DNA from: DSYU01 sp963827605
Lineage (GTDB): Bacteria > Chloroflexota > Anaerolineae > Anaerolineales > Anaerolineaceae
Assembly (NCBI GenBank): GCA_963827605.1
Contig: CAWHBK010000001.1
Location: 1,364,001-1,428,000 of the forward strand
Length of the DNA: 64,000 bases
Direction of reading: 5' to 3'
The notes beneath the pieces were generated by a model that was given only the letters and a program-made list of their open reading frames with translations, had not been told where the DNA came from and did not search any database. How positions within the stretch are numbered: position 1 is the stretch's first letter; every line of letters starts with the position of its first letter. A program made the translations under genes and the position numbers. This document shows positions 50,597 to 59,255 of the stretch, in pieces.

Positions 50597-50869
50597 CTTT
50601 ACGCTCCTGATGATCCCCTTCACGTCAATAATCGAAAGATTCGTGTTTCAAACCTGTTTCGGTTCTACCGTTTCGCATCCCTAACCTGAAGAAGCTCGCA
50701 AGACGAGGTATACTAAAGTACGATGTTCATGAACGACCTTATCATTTTACATCCTACACGCAAAAAGGTACAAACAAAAATAGAACACACCTTGCAATAT
50801 ATTAAGAACTGTGTTTTTTGGGCATTTTATAGTTTGTTTTTTGGTAGTAAGTACGTTATCATCTATTAG

Positions 50870-52669
50870 ATGAGAAACTCTGATTCGCCATATCTGGCGG
50901 ACTTATTCGCTATTTCTCTTCGCTGGCTCGCGCTGTTCGGATTAACCATCTCTCTCGGTTCATCGGGCAGTCTCGCACTGGGCGCCAGCGGGAGTTTGAT
51001 TCCCGTGCCGCTGCTCATCCTTTCGCTGCCAGCATTATGGAATGGCTTTGTTTCTGCGCTGGCCATCTTCAACCGCCGGTTACCCTTTCACCGCCAGATT
51101 AACGTTAGCCTGGATATCATCTTCAGCCTGGTGCTGTTCATCACTTCTGGTGGATTAAGCAGCGGAGTTTTTTGGGTAGCACTTCTGCCGCTTTTTTCCG
51201 CGGCCATTTATTATGAAGCCCCAGGTGCTCTGCTGGTATCCCTTCTCATTTCCTTGATCCAGACTGGCTACACCTACATGCTGACGGCGGGAAACTTCAA
51301 AATCCTGCCGGTCGCAATTATGAGCGGGTTTAACCTGCTCATGGGTGTAGTGGTAGCCGTATGCAGCGCCCCGTTGATCCGCCGCTTGCGCATCTCGTAC
51401 CAAAGTACGGTCAACCAGCGCCGGGAAGGCGAACGGAAAGTCCAGCGCCAGGAACATGACCGGATGCAAGCATTGTTCTCAATGATTGAAACCTTTAGCT
51501 CCACCTTGAACTATCAAACGGTACTCGAAACCGTTTTGGACACCGCTATTGCCGCGCTGGGCGAGCGCAGCGGTGTGGCAGACGGGATGATCGGCGCGGT
51601 TCTGCTTTTCGGCGATCAAAATAACCTGAAAATTCGGGCCTCAAAAGGCTTTATCACCCGGGACACATCCATTCATCTTCCAGCAGAACAGGGCGCCCTC
51701 AATGAAACCCTCAAACAGGGCGGGACGCACCTGGTCCATATGCCCGCCGATGATCCAGAACTATCCAAGCTGGCCACGCTGCAAGATCGCAAGTCTGCTT
51801 TGTGCCTTTCGTTAATCCGGGGGATGAACGCCTACGGAGTTATGCTGTTTGCGCACAAAGACCCTGGGTTTTTCACCGAGAGCCGGGTTGAAACACTGCA
51901 AATGCTGGGCAACCAGGCAGTCATCGCGCTGCAAAATGCTCGCCTTTACCAGGATCTGGCCCGCGAAAAAGAACGCATCGTCCTGACCCAGGAAGAAGCC
52001 CAGAAAAAGCTGGCTCGCGACCTGCACGATGGTCCAACCCAATCCGTCTCCGCTATCGCGATGCGCATCAGTATCGCGCGTAAAATGCTGGAAAAATCTG
52101 CCCAGGAAGCGGGTGTGCAGGAGGCAACCGCCGAACTGGTGCGTGTTGAGGATCTGGCGCGGCGCACCACGCAGGAAATCCGCCACATGCTGTTCACCTT
52201 ACGTCCATTGGTTTTGGAATCGGAAGGATTAGTGGCCGCGCTCAAAGCCATGGCGGAAAAATTCTTTGAGCTGTACCAGCAGAAAGTAATCATCGACGCA
52301 GATCTAAGTGTTGTCGAACAGTTAGACGCTACCCGCCAAACGGTTGTTTTTTACCTGGCGGAAGAAGCGGTAAATAATGCTCGCAAGCATGCCGAGGCAC
52401 CGGAAATTTGGGTGCGCATTAGACCAGATCCCAACGACAGCTGCCTGGCGCAGCTCGAAATTATGGACAACGGCGTCGGCTTTGATGTAGAATCGATTAT
52501 GAACTCCTATGACCGGCGTGGCAGCCTGGGAATGATCAACCTGCACGAACGTACCGACCTGATAAACGGTATGCTCAAGATTGAATCCATCGCTGGAAAA
52601 GGAACGCGCATTCGTGTGATCATTCCGCTGACGGAAGATGCCGCTGATCGTTTGCACCAGCGCAGGTAA
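50870..52669 (+). CDS. Membrane sensor histidine kinase with GAF domain (NarL-type)
   Basis: A 599-residue protein: about six N-terminal spans (residues 15-170; FGLTISLGSSGSLALG, DIIFSLVLFITSGGL, GALLVSLLISLIQTGYTYM), a GAF domain (FSSTLNYQTVLETVLDTAIA, LLFGDQNNLKIRASKGF), a HisKA_3 dimerisation helix with His386 in LARDLHDGPTQSVSAIAM, and an HATPase with N box EEAVNNARKHAEA and G boxes MDNGVGFD and GSLGMINLHERT. No response regulator is adjacent. The ATG has no clear ribosome site, so the transcript may be leaderless. Confidence 0.93.
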   Translation: MRNSDSPYLADLFAISLRWLALFGLTISLGSSGSLALGASGSLIPVPLLILSLPALWNGFVSALAIFNRRLPFHRQINVSLDIIFSLVLFITSGGLSSGVFWVALLPLFSAAIYYEAPGALLVSLLISLIQTGYTYMLTAGNFKILPVAIMSGFNLLMGVVVAVCSAPLIRRLRISYQSTVNQRREGERKVQRQEHDRMQALFSMIETFSSTLNYQTVLETVLDTAIAALGERSGVADGMIGAVLLFGDQNNLKIRASKGFITRDTSIHLPAEQGALNETLKQGGTHLVHMPADDPELSKLATLQDRKSALCLSLIRGMNAYGVMLFAHKDPGFFTESRVETLQMLGNQAVIALQNARLYQDLAREKERIVLTQEEAQKKLARDLHDGPTQSVSAIAMRISIARKMLEKSAQEAGVQEATAELVRVEDLARRTTQEIRHMLFTLRPLVLESEGLVAALKAMAEKFFELYQQKVIIDADLSVVEQLDATRQTVVFYLAEEAVNNARKHAEAPEIWVRIRPDPNDSCLAQLEIMDNGVGFDVESIMNSYDRRGSLGMINLHERTDLINGMLKIESIAGKGTRIRVIIPLTEDAADRLHQRR

Positions 52670-52774
52670 ATGCGCACCCAATTGTCCGGGAAATCTGCTA
52701 TCCACGGGCAAAATGATACGGATTTATAACCAACATTTCTCAAATTGTGCGTTACAATAGAAGCAGGAATCTGT

Positions 52775-53611
52775 ATGCCAACCGCCGCAGGGATATATTA
52801 CGCACAGTTTGACGAAGGGCGAAAGGATGAGCCGCCCATTGTTATGATTCATGGCGCGGGCAGCAATCATCTGGTTTGGCCAGCGGATTTGCGCCGGCTG
52901 GCCGGGCAGCGCGTATTGGCGGTTGACCTGCCTGGGCACGGCCATTCTGGCGGCGTAGCGCAGCAAACCATCACCGCCTACGCGGACCAAATGGTCGAAT
53001 TCCTGGCAGCGTTAGGATTGTTCCAGGCCGTATTTGTCGGTCACTCAATGGGCGGCGCAATCGCCCTGGATCTGGCCATCCGGCACCCTGCGCATGTCGC
53101 CGGGTTAGGCTTAATTTCCACCGGCGCCTACCTGGGCATCGACCCCGGCTTTCTCGAGAACCTGTCCAATCCATTAACCGCGCCAAATGCGCTGCACGCT
53201 TTCCGGACCCGCGCATTTGGTCCGTCAGCCGCGCCGGCAATCATCGAGCGCTGTATGCAGGCAATGAAAGAAACGCGCACCAGCGTCCTTTACGGCGACT
53301 GGCGCGCCTGCGCCGCATTTGACCAGCGGGATTCCATCGGGCATATCGAAGCGCCCGCCTGGGTAATTGCTGGCAGCGAAGACCGGCTGGTGCCGATCGC
53401 CTACGCGCATTTCCTGGCCGGGCGCATGCCCGCCGCCCGCCTGCAAATCATTGCCGGCGCGGGACATATGCTCTTGCTAGAACATCCTGGGCAGATTGTC
53501 CATGGGCTAATGCAGTTTCTGTCCGCTCTGTCGGCTGCCCGTTTTGCCGCCGCCCGCGTTCGCCTGCCTGCCCCTACCCCTGTCAACGCATATTACAAAA
53601 AGAACGCCTGA
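52775..53611 (+). CDS. Alpha/beta-fold hydrolase
   Basis: A 278-residue protein from the ATG with AGGA upstream. The oxyanion turn is MIHGAGSNHLVWP, the nucleophile elbow VGHSMGGAIALDLA (Ser), the acid Asp in VIAGSEDRLVP and the catalytic His in AGAGHMLLLEHP. The complete triad in canonical order indicates an active esterase/lipase or related hydrolase of the peptidase S33-type group. Substrate unknown. It ends seven bases before the convergent rdgB. Confidence 0.93.
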   Translation: MPTAAGIYYAQFDEGRKDEPPIVMIHGAGSNHLVWPADLRRLAGQRVLAVDLPGHGHSGGVAQQTITAYADQMVEFLAALGLFQAVFVGHSMGGAIALDLAIRHPAHVAGLGLISTGAYLGIDPGFLENLSNPLTAPNALHAFRTRAFGPSAAPAIIERCMQAMKETRTSVLYGDWRACAAFDQRDSIGHIEAPAWVIAGSEDRLVPIAYAHFLAGRMPAARLQIIAGAGHMLLLEHPGQIVHGLMQFLSALSAARFAAARVRLPAPTPVNAYYKKNA

Positions 53612-53617
53612 TCCAAC

Positions 53618-54265
53618 TCAGGCGAATATTTTTTGGATCACCGGAGCCGCAGCCTGGATAGCCCGTGCGCGGTGACTCAGCTGATTCTTCATCTCGGCGG
53701 GCAGTTCAGCCATCGTTTTTCCAAGCTCGGGCAGGAAGAAGATAGGATCATACCCAAAACCACCCGTACCCCGTTCTTCCGGGATGATCTCCCCTGGGCA
53801 GTCGCCATGCGCATAAAAAACATTCCCATCCGGTACGCTAGTCTCGGCCAAAACAGCAGACCCATCCGGCACGGCAATTGCAACGGTACAATGGAAGTGC
53901 GCCGTCCACGGGCGCGGTTTCCCAGTCAGGTTTCGCAGCAGGTAGCGCCGCCGGTCCGCATCGGTAGCCTTTGACATAGGCGCATAGCGTGCAGAGTATA
54001 ACCCGGGCTGGCCCCCAAGGGCAGAAACTTCCAGGCCAGAATCATCTGCTAGCGTAACCAGGCCGCTGGCGCGGGCATATGCCCGTGCCTTTTTCGCCGC
54101 GTTTTCCGCGTAGGTTGCTCCATCTTCTTCGACCTCCAGGTGAATGTTCACTTGAGAAGGTAAAACCAGCTGGAACAACTGGACATCCTGGCTAACTCGG
54201 GCTAAAATTGCCTCGATTTCTCGCAGTTTGCCAATATTCGTACTCGCAATGAGAAGGGTAGGCAT
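53618..54265 (-). CDS. rdgB: XTP/dITP pyrophosphatase (RdgB/HAM1)
   Basis: A 215-residue protein of the RdgB/HAM1 family, which hydrolyses non-canonical purine triphosphates (dITP, XTP) and keeps them out of DNA. The signature runs from LLIASTNIGKLREIEAIL through ENAAKKARAYARASG, TLADDSGLEVSALGGQPG, SARYAP, and TGGFGYDPIFFLPELGKTMAEL. All motifs are present. It is divergent from the DUF177 gene across a strong promoter region. Confidence 0.95.
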   Translation of the reverse strand: MPTLLIASTNIGKLREIEAILARVSQDVQLFQLVLPSQVNIHLEVEEDGATYAENAAKKARAYARASGLVTLADDSGLEVSALGGQPGLYSARYAPMSKATDADRRRYLLRNLTGKPRPWTAHFHCTVAIAVPDGSAVLAETSVPDGNVFYAHGDCPGEIIPEERGTGGFGYDPIFFLPELGKTMAELPAEMKNQLSHRARAIQAAAPVIQKIFA

Positions 54266-54306
54266 ATCTTAATTTTTATGATTATTTTGATGTTTTTTAA
54301 CGAAAC

Positions 54307-54335
54307 TTGACTTGCCGAATCGGCTGTGTTATAAT
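54307..54335 (+). promoter_or_regulatory. Housekeeping promoter of the DUF177-sigma factor unit
   Basis: TTGACT (54307-54312) and TATAAT (54330-54335) are 17 bases apart. Transcription would start near 54342, about 30 bases before the DUF177 GTG. Confidence 0.85.
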
Positions 54336-54373
54336 GTGCGTGTATCATTATAACTGATGAAGAAGTTTTCAAC

Positions 54374-54857
54374 GTGAACCAACCACGATTCCCTTTAAAA
54401 TTTAATACCGGTTTTCTTCTCAATCAGCCAATCGGCACCAATCGAGACATCCATTTTGAATATCCCGGAAGTCACTCTAAAACCCGACCTCAACCTAACA
54501 GATTTTTCAGGAGTCGCACGTGTAAGCCGCACCCCCCAGGGTATCCTGGTGCAGGGACAATTTCAAGGCAAAGCACCGGCCGAATGCGTACGTTGTTTAT
54601 CTGGATTCGAGCAGCCCTTACATGCAACCTTTGATGAACTTTATGCTTTCGATAAACGTTCTGTTACGGAATCTGGTTTGATTCTTCCAGACGATGGCAA
54701 TATCGATCTGGAACCGCTGGTGCGTGATTATCTACTAATCGAGATGCCTATTAGCCCCTTGTGTAAAGCAGATTGTAAAGGGCTATGCCCAGTCTGTGGT
54801 CAAAATTTGAACGAGGAGAAAACCGAACACATCCACTCAGAAGAAGAGAGTATCTAA
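54374..54857 (+). CDS. DUF177 (YceD-like) protein with a one-base frameshift near its start
   Basis: The N-terminal frame (GTG 54374: MNQPRFPLKFNTGFLLNQPI) reads HFEYPGSHSKT, while the family sequence continues in another frame as PEVTLKPDLNLTDFSGVARV. Removing one C from the CCC at 54464-54466 joins them as HFEYPEVTLKPDL. The rest is typical: VQGQFQGKAPAECVRCLSGF, then LVRDYLLIEMPISPLCKADC and KGLCPVCGQNLN with a zinc-type Cys cluster. YceD-like proteins usually precede rpmF and are linked to ribosome and rRNA biology, but rpmF does not follow here. Translation from the ATG at 54456 would miss the conserved N-terminus. Confidence 0.8.
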
Positions 54858-54953
54858 ACCAAAGGCCACCCAAGTTCGCGAGTAAGTCCTTCCCCAAGAA
54901 TGGGGTACCATCCAGAGAGCCAATTTCCGGACGGAGCAATCTCAGGAGGGTGT

Positions 54954-56138
54954 GTGACAAATCTGGGTCGACATAAACGCAGTACAGAAATCCTCAGTAT
55001 GCTGCTTGAAAAAGCAGATGTGCAGGGGTACTTGACAACGGAAGACTTGATGGAGCTATATCCTCAAGTCAGCGAGGATGCGGATCGTTTAGAGGCTATT
55101 GTTTTAGCCTTGCGCCGCCGCGGTGTGGATATTCTCGATCAGGAGGACCCTGAAGTTCCTTTTGATGAAAGCGAAGAATCGCTGGCGGAAAATGATGTCG
55201 ACTCCTTTGTTGACCTGACTCGTATCTCCAGCGATGATACCGTTGGCCTGTACTTGAAAGAAATGTCGCGGGTACCGCTGCTGAATGTTGAAGAAGAGCT
55301 GGACCTGGCAAAACGCATCGAACGCGGCAAGTGCGCCCGGCGCGAGCTGACCCGTACGAACGGCAGTACCCCTCCCGCTCGCCGCCAGGAACTGGAAAGC
55401 CATTCCAGCGATGGACAGCTGGCTCGCGAACACCTTATAAAAGCCAACACGCGCCTGGTAGTCAGCATTGCGAAGCGCTACATGGGGCGCGGAGTACCCT
55501 TCCTCGATTTGATCCAGGAAGGCAATCTGGGCTTAATGAAAGCTGTGGAAAAATACGAGTACCAGCGCGGTTTCCGCTTTTCCACCTATGCCACCTGGTG
55601 GATTCGCCAGACCATCACGCGCGCCATCGCTGACCAGGGCCGCACCATTCGTGTACCGGTACACATGGTGGATCGCATTCGCCAGTTGTACCGCACCACC
55701 CATGAGATGGAGCAGAAGCTGGGCCGCGTACCGACCACCGATGAACTTGCTGAGGAAATTGGCGTAAATACCAATAAGGTCGAATGGATGATGCGCGTTT
55801 CCTGGCTGCCCCTCTCGCTGGAAAGCCCAATCAACGATGATGAAGAGGATTCGGAGTTGGGCATGTTCATCGAAGACCAGGTAACGCCTACGCCCATTCA
55901 AAGCACGTATGCGAACCTGCTGCGCGAAAAGGTTCAGGAAGTACTCGATACGCTCCCACCCCGCGAAGCGCGCATCCTGCGGCTGCGCTTTGGTCTGGAA
56001 AATGGACGCGCCTATACGCTTGAAGAAGTCGGGCAGAAGTTTGGCCTGACCCGTGAGCGTATCCGCCAGATCGAGAGCAAAGCGCTGCGAAGGCTGCGCC
56101 ACCCGCGTAGAGCGAGGCAGTTAAAGGATTATTTGTAG
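54954..56138 (+). CDS. rpoD: Primary-type RNA polymerase sigma factor (RpoD/SigA)
   Basis: A 394-residue sigma-70 factor. The GTG at 54954 has an ideal AGGAGGG site six bases upstream and is preferred over the frame extension to 54900. Region 1.1-like helix: LLEKADVQGYLTTEDLMELY; region 1.2: DDTVGLYLKEMSRVPLLNVEEE; region 2: KRYMGRGVPFLDLIQEGNLGLMKA in two parts and GFRFSTYATWWIRQTITRAI; region 3: GRTIRVPVHMVDRIRQL; region 4: LTRERIRQIESKALRRLRHP. All marks of the housekeeping group are present; a close group 2 paralogue is the alternative. It is probably cotranscribed with DUF177. Confidence 0.95.
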   Translation: MTNLGRHKRSTEILSMLLEKADVQGYLTTEDLMELYPQVSEDADRLEAIVLALRRRGVDILDQEDPEVPFDESEESLAENDVDSFVDLTRISSDDTVGLYLKEMSRVPLLNVEEELDLAKRIERGKCARRELTRTNGSTPPARRQELESHSSDGQLAREHLIKANTRLVVSIAKRYMGRGVPFLDLIQEGNLGLMKAVEKYEYQRGFRFSTYATWWIRQTITRAIADQGRTIRVPVHMVDRIRQLYRTTHEMEQKLGRVPTTDELAEEIGVNTNKVEWMMRVSWLPLSLESPINDDEEDSELGMFIEDQVTPTPIQSTYANLLREKVQEVLDTLPPREARILRLRFGLENGRAYTLEEVGQKFGLTRERIRQIESKALRRLRHPRRARQLKDYL

Positions 56139-56157
56139 CTTCCTTTTGGTTGAACAT

Positions 56158-56188
56158 AAAACAGGCTGGTTTGACAGCCTGTTTTTTC
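56158..56188 (+). terminator. Terminator after the sigma factor gene
   Basis: AAAACAGGCT (56158-56167) pairs with AGCCTGTTTT (56176-56185), followed by further T residues. Confidence 0.85.
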
Positions 56189-56201
56189 TCTCAGAGGCAG
56201 T

Positions 56202-56702
56202 ATGCGTAAATCACCTTCCGAGCGTAAGGATGCTTTACTCAACGATCTGGTCGCGGCGCGTGAAAGCCTGCTGGCAGTTGTTCGCGAACTGCCGCCTGGC
56301 TGCCTGGATGCGCCGTGCATTGGAACCTGGTCGGTCAAGGATCTTTTGGCGCACCTGATTGGCTGGGACGTTACCAATCTCCAGGCTGTAAAAGAGATTC
56401 TAGCCGGTCAGCGGCCATCCTTTTTCCAGTATTATGACCCGGATTGGCGCAGCTATAACGCCCGGCTGGTTGGAACCTATCGAAAAGAACCTTTTGAAGC
56501 GCTGTTAGCGGAATCGGCTGATACGCACAAACAGTTAATAGCTTTCCTGCAATCCCTACCGGCCAATGACATTCTCCTGGGCAAGTCGCCGAAGGAGCAA
56601 GGGCGAAGCGTCACCATCCACAACTTATTACGCTCTGAGGCAGAAGATGAGCGCAAGCACTGCGCGCAAGTGCATACCTTCGGCTCCACAGTTTTGCCGT
56701 AG
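56202..56702 (+). CDS. DinB/ClbS-DfsB-like four-helix protein
   Basis: A 166-residue helical protein: KDALLNDLVAARESLLAVVRELPPG, then WSVKDLLAHLIGWDVTN with a metal-type His (LAHLIGW), DPDWRSYNARLVG and a late HNLLRSEAEDERKH with two His. This is the ClbS/DfsB or DinB-like fold, metal-dependent and linked to stress or thiol chemistry in some members. AGAGG precedes the ATG. Substrate unknown. Confidence 0.85.
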   Translation: MRKSPSERKDALLNDLVAARESLLAVVRELPPGCLDAPCIGTWSVKDLLAHLIGWDVTNLQAVKEILAGQRPSFFQYYDPDWRSYNARLVGTYRKEPFEALLAESADTHKQLIAFLQSLPANDILLGKSPKEQGRSVTIHNLLRSEAEDERKHCAQVHTFGSTVLP

Positions 56703-56772
56703 ACGCTCGTGTAAATCCCTCACGCTGTGATACAATTCGCGCGAACTATTTTATGTACGATGAGGTGTTTTT

Positions 56773-58563
56773 ATGACTGAAAATATTCTGGTCGCCGCAG
56801 CCTGGCCTTATGCCAACGCGGAAATTCATGTAGGAAACCTGACCGGATCCTACCTGCCAGCGGATATATTTGCCCGCTACAACCGCCTGCGCGGCCGGAA
56901 TGTTCTGATGGTTTCAGGCTCGGATGCGCATGGCACGCCGATCACCGTGCGCGCCGATGCGGAAGACACCACACCGCTGGAGGTTTACCAGCGCTTCCAC
57001 CAGGGCTTCCTGGATCTGTTCCAGCAGCTCGGTCTCACCTATGATCTGTTTACCAGTACCCATACCGAAAACCACTTCGAGGTCTCGCAAGCGATCTTCC
57101 TGGCACTAAAACAGAACGAGTACCTCTATACCGATATTACATTCCAATGGTTCGCCCCTTCGCAGAACCGCTTCCTGCCGGACCGCTACGTGGAAGGCAC
57201 CTGCTACATCTGCGGGTACCCCAACGCGCGTTCGGACCAGTGCGACAAATGCGGCAACCTGCTTGAACCGCAAAAATTGATTGACCCCCGTTCTCGCATC
57301 GATGGATCAACGCCTGAGCTGCGCGAAACCGAGCATTTTTATCTCGATTTGGCCAAGCTTCAGGATCGTGTAGTCGCCTTTCTCCACGAACGTGAAAATT
57401 ATCTGCGGCCCAATGTGCTGCGCCAGTCACTGGGGCAGATCCTTTCCGAGGGTCTGCGCGGCCGGCCGATAACCCGCGACCTTGACTGGGGTATCCCTGT
57501 GCCCATGCAGGGTTGGCAAGGGAAGTGCCTGTACGTATGGTTTGAGGCAGTCATTGGTTACCTTTCTGCGTCCATTGAGTGGTCCAAAATCAATGCGGAA
57601 CCGGAAGCCTGGCGAAATTGGTGGCATTCTCCTGACTCCCGTACATATTATTTTATTGGAAAGGATAACATCCCCTTCCACGCGGTGATCTGGCCAGCGC
57701 AACTGATTGGCGCGGGTAAAACATTTGATGAATTTATTCACTCCAGCCCGGCGGAGCCGCTGGTTCTGCCATATGATGTGCCAGCCAATGAGTTCATGAA
57801 CCTGGAAGGCCAAAAAATTTCCGGCAGCCGCAATTGGGCCGTTTGGGCGCGGGACTTCCTCACCCGTTATGATCCAGACCCGCTGCGCTACTACCTCACC
57901 GCGATGATGCCTGAGGCAAAGGACACCGACTGGGATTGGGAAGATTTCTACAAGCGCAACAACGACGAGCTGGTTGCTACCTGGGGCAACCTAGCCAACC
58001 GCGTGCTTTCCTTCACCTACCGGAACTTTGAAGGGAAAGTTCCCGACCCCGGTGAACTGACCGGCATGGATAAAGAACTCCTTCAATCGGTGGAAAATGG
58101 CTTTGAAACCGTGGCTCACGAAATGGAGACGACCCATCTGCGCGCCGCCCTGGGAGAAGCCATGCGCCTGGCAAGCGAAGTGAACCGCTACCTCGACCAG
58201 ACCGCGCCCTGGACCGCGATCAAAGCAGATCGCCAGGCCGCCGCGCGCGCCGTGTATGTAGCGCTGCGCGCCATCGACTCGCTCAAGATAATGTTTGCTC
58301 CCTTCCTGCCCTTCTCCAGCGAGAAACTGCATACTTTCTTTGGCTACACCGCGCCGTTGTTTGGTACCCAGTATACGGAAACGCATACCGACCGGCTGGG
58401 TGAGCATACCGTGCTGCGTTACAACGGCGAGAACGCCAGCGGGCGCTGGGAACCCAGCCGTATCCAGCCCGGGCATTCACTCAACCAGCCCGGACCGCTG
58501 TTCAAAAAACTGGATATTAAGGTTGTCGAGGAAGAACGCACCAGGCTGGGGAAACCAGCATAA
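56773..58563 (+). CDS. metG: Methionyl-tRNA synthetase
   Basis: A 596-residue class I synthetase charging tRNA-Met. HIGH-type motif HVGN at residues 19-22 (AAWPYANAEIHVGNLTG), DAHGTPITV, a zinc knuckle with YICGYPNARSDQCDKCGN (two Cys pairs), QGWQGKCLYVWFEAVIGYL, and a KMSKS loop in the variant form KISGS (Lys348). The anticodon-binding helices follow (WGNLANRVLSFTYRNF). There is no C-terminal tRNA-binding OB domain. GAGGTG precedes the ATG. Confidence 0.96.
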   Translation: MTENILVAAAWPYANAEIHVGNLTGSYLPADIFARYNRLRGRNVLMVSGSDAHGTPITVRADAEDTTPLEVYQRFHQGFLDLFQQLGLTYDLFTSTHTENHFEVSQAIFLALKQNEYLYTDITFQWFAPSQNRFLPDRYVEGTCYICGYPNARSDQCDKCGNLLEPQKLIDPRSRIDGSTPELRETEHFYLDLAKLQDRVVAFLHERENYLRPNVLRQSLGQILSEGLRGRPITRDLDWGIPVPMQGWQGKCLYVWFEAVIGYLSASIEWSKINAEPEAWRNWWHSPDSRTYYFIGKDNIPFHAVIWPAQLIGAGKTFDEFIHSSPAEPLVLPYDVPANEFMNLEGQKISGSRNWAVWARDFLTRYDPDPLRYYLTAMMPEAKDTDWDWEDFYKRNNDELVATWGNLANRVLSFTYRNFEGKVPDPGELTGMDKELLQSVENGFETVAHEMETTHLRAALGEAMRLASEVNRYLDQTAPWTAIKADRQAAARAVYVALRAIDSLKIMFAPFLPFSSEKLHTFFGYTAPLFGTQYTETHTDRLGEHTVLRYNGENASGRWEPSRIQPGHSLNQPGPLFKKLDIKVVEEERTRLGKPA

Positions 58564-58573
58564 ACGGTTTTTT

Positions 58574-59251
58574 TTAGCAGCAGTCCAGCCACTGGGGCAG
58601 CGAGCGCAGCAGAGGTTCCATTACCTGCCGCGTCCCTTCGTGGAATACTTCGATCGCGCCGTAAGCTTCGCCTCCGGCTGTTCCGACCAGGTCGCTCACG
58701 CCGCGCAGGATTAAGCAGCGCGTTCCATTGCGGTTTGCGACCCAGGCAATGGCCCCCGATTCCCAGTCCGCGGCAGTCGCGCCGTACCGCTCGATGAGCA
58801 TTGGGATGTCTGGCAGGCAGATATCCCGATCAGCGGAAACCAGCAGGCTGCGCTGTAACGCCATTGGGTATGGCGTGCGCAGCCAGCTCAAATCCAGGTC
58901 AACCGAGTAGTGGCGAATAGCGGCCTGCGGATCGCCCATTTGCTCGATGATATCGTAGACCAGGGTGCGCTCAACCAGCAGAATGGCCCCGCGTTCAATC
59001 GCTCCTGCAAAACCACCACAGGTGCCCAGGTTGATCAGCACGGACGGGGCCCAACGATCCAGGATAAATTGGGTGGAAGCAGCCGCGGAAATCTTGCCCC
59101 ACCCGCTGTGGAAAAAGACCACCGGGCGGCCCGACAGTTCCATCTCAAACCACTCCCCATATGGGGAAATTTGCATTTCATTAACCGGATAAACGCTGCC
59201 AATCACACGCCACTCGGCGCCGGCAGAAATCGTTATGACTGCAAAGGTCAT
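58574..59251 (-). CDS. Nucleosidase/phosphorylase of the MTAN-PNP superfamily
   Basis: A 225-residue protein of the purine-nucleoside-phosphorylase-1/MTAN fold: VVFFHSGWGKISAAASTQFI, VLINLGTCGGFAGAIERGAI, and ATAADWESGAIAWVANRNG with the substrate-binding Glu, followed by ILRGVSDLVG with the catalytic Asp. This fits 5'-methylthioadenosine/S-adenosylhomocysteine nucleosidase-like enzymes, but futalosine or phosphorylase variants cannot be excluded. Its ATG follows the glycosyltransferase stop by four bases, and that gene's last GGAG can act as ribosome site. Confidence 0.8.
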   Translation of the reverse strand: MTFAVITISAGAEWRVIGSVYPVNEMQISPYGEWFEMELSGRPVVFFHSGWGKISAAASTQFILDRWAPSVLINLGTCGGFAGAIERGAILLVERTLVYDIIEQMGDPQAAIRHYSVDLDLSWLRTPYPMALQRSLLVSADRDICLPDIPMLIERYGATAADWESGAIAWVANRNGTRCLILRGVSDLVGTAGGEAYGAIEVFHEGTRQVMEPLLRSLPQWLDCC

Positions 59252-59255
59252 CTAT

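Noticed and set aside
56773..58563. KISGS instead of KMSKS in MetG as a sign of inactivation
   Set aside because: Variants of this loop, including KISGS-like forms, are seen in active methionyl-tRNA synthetases, and all other motifs are intact.
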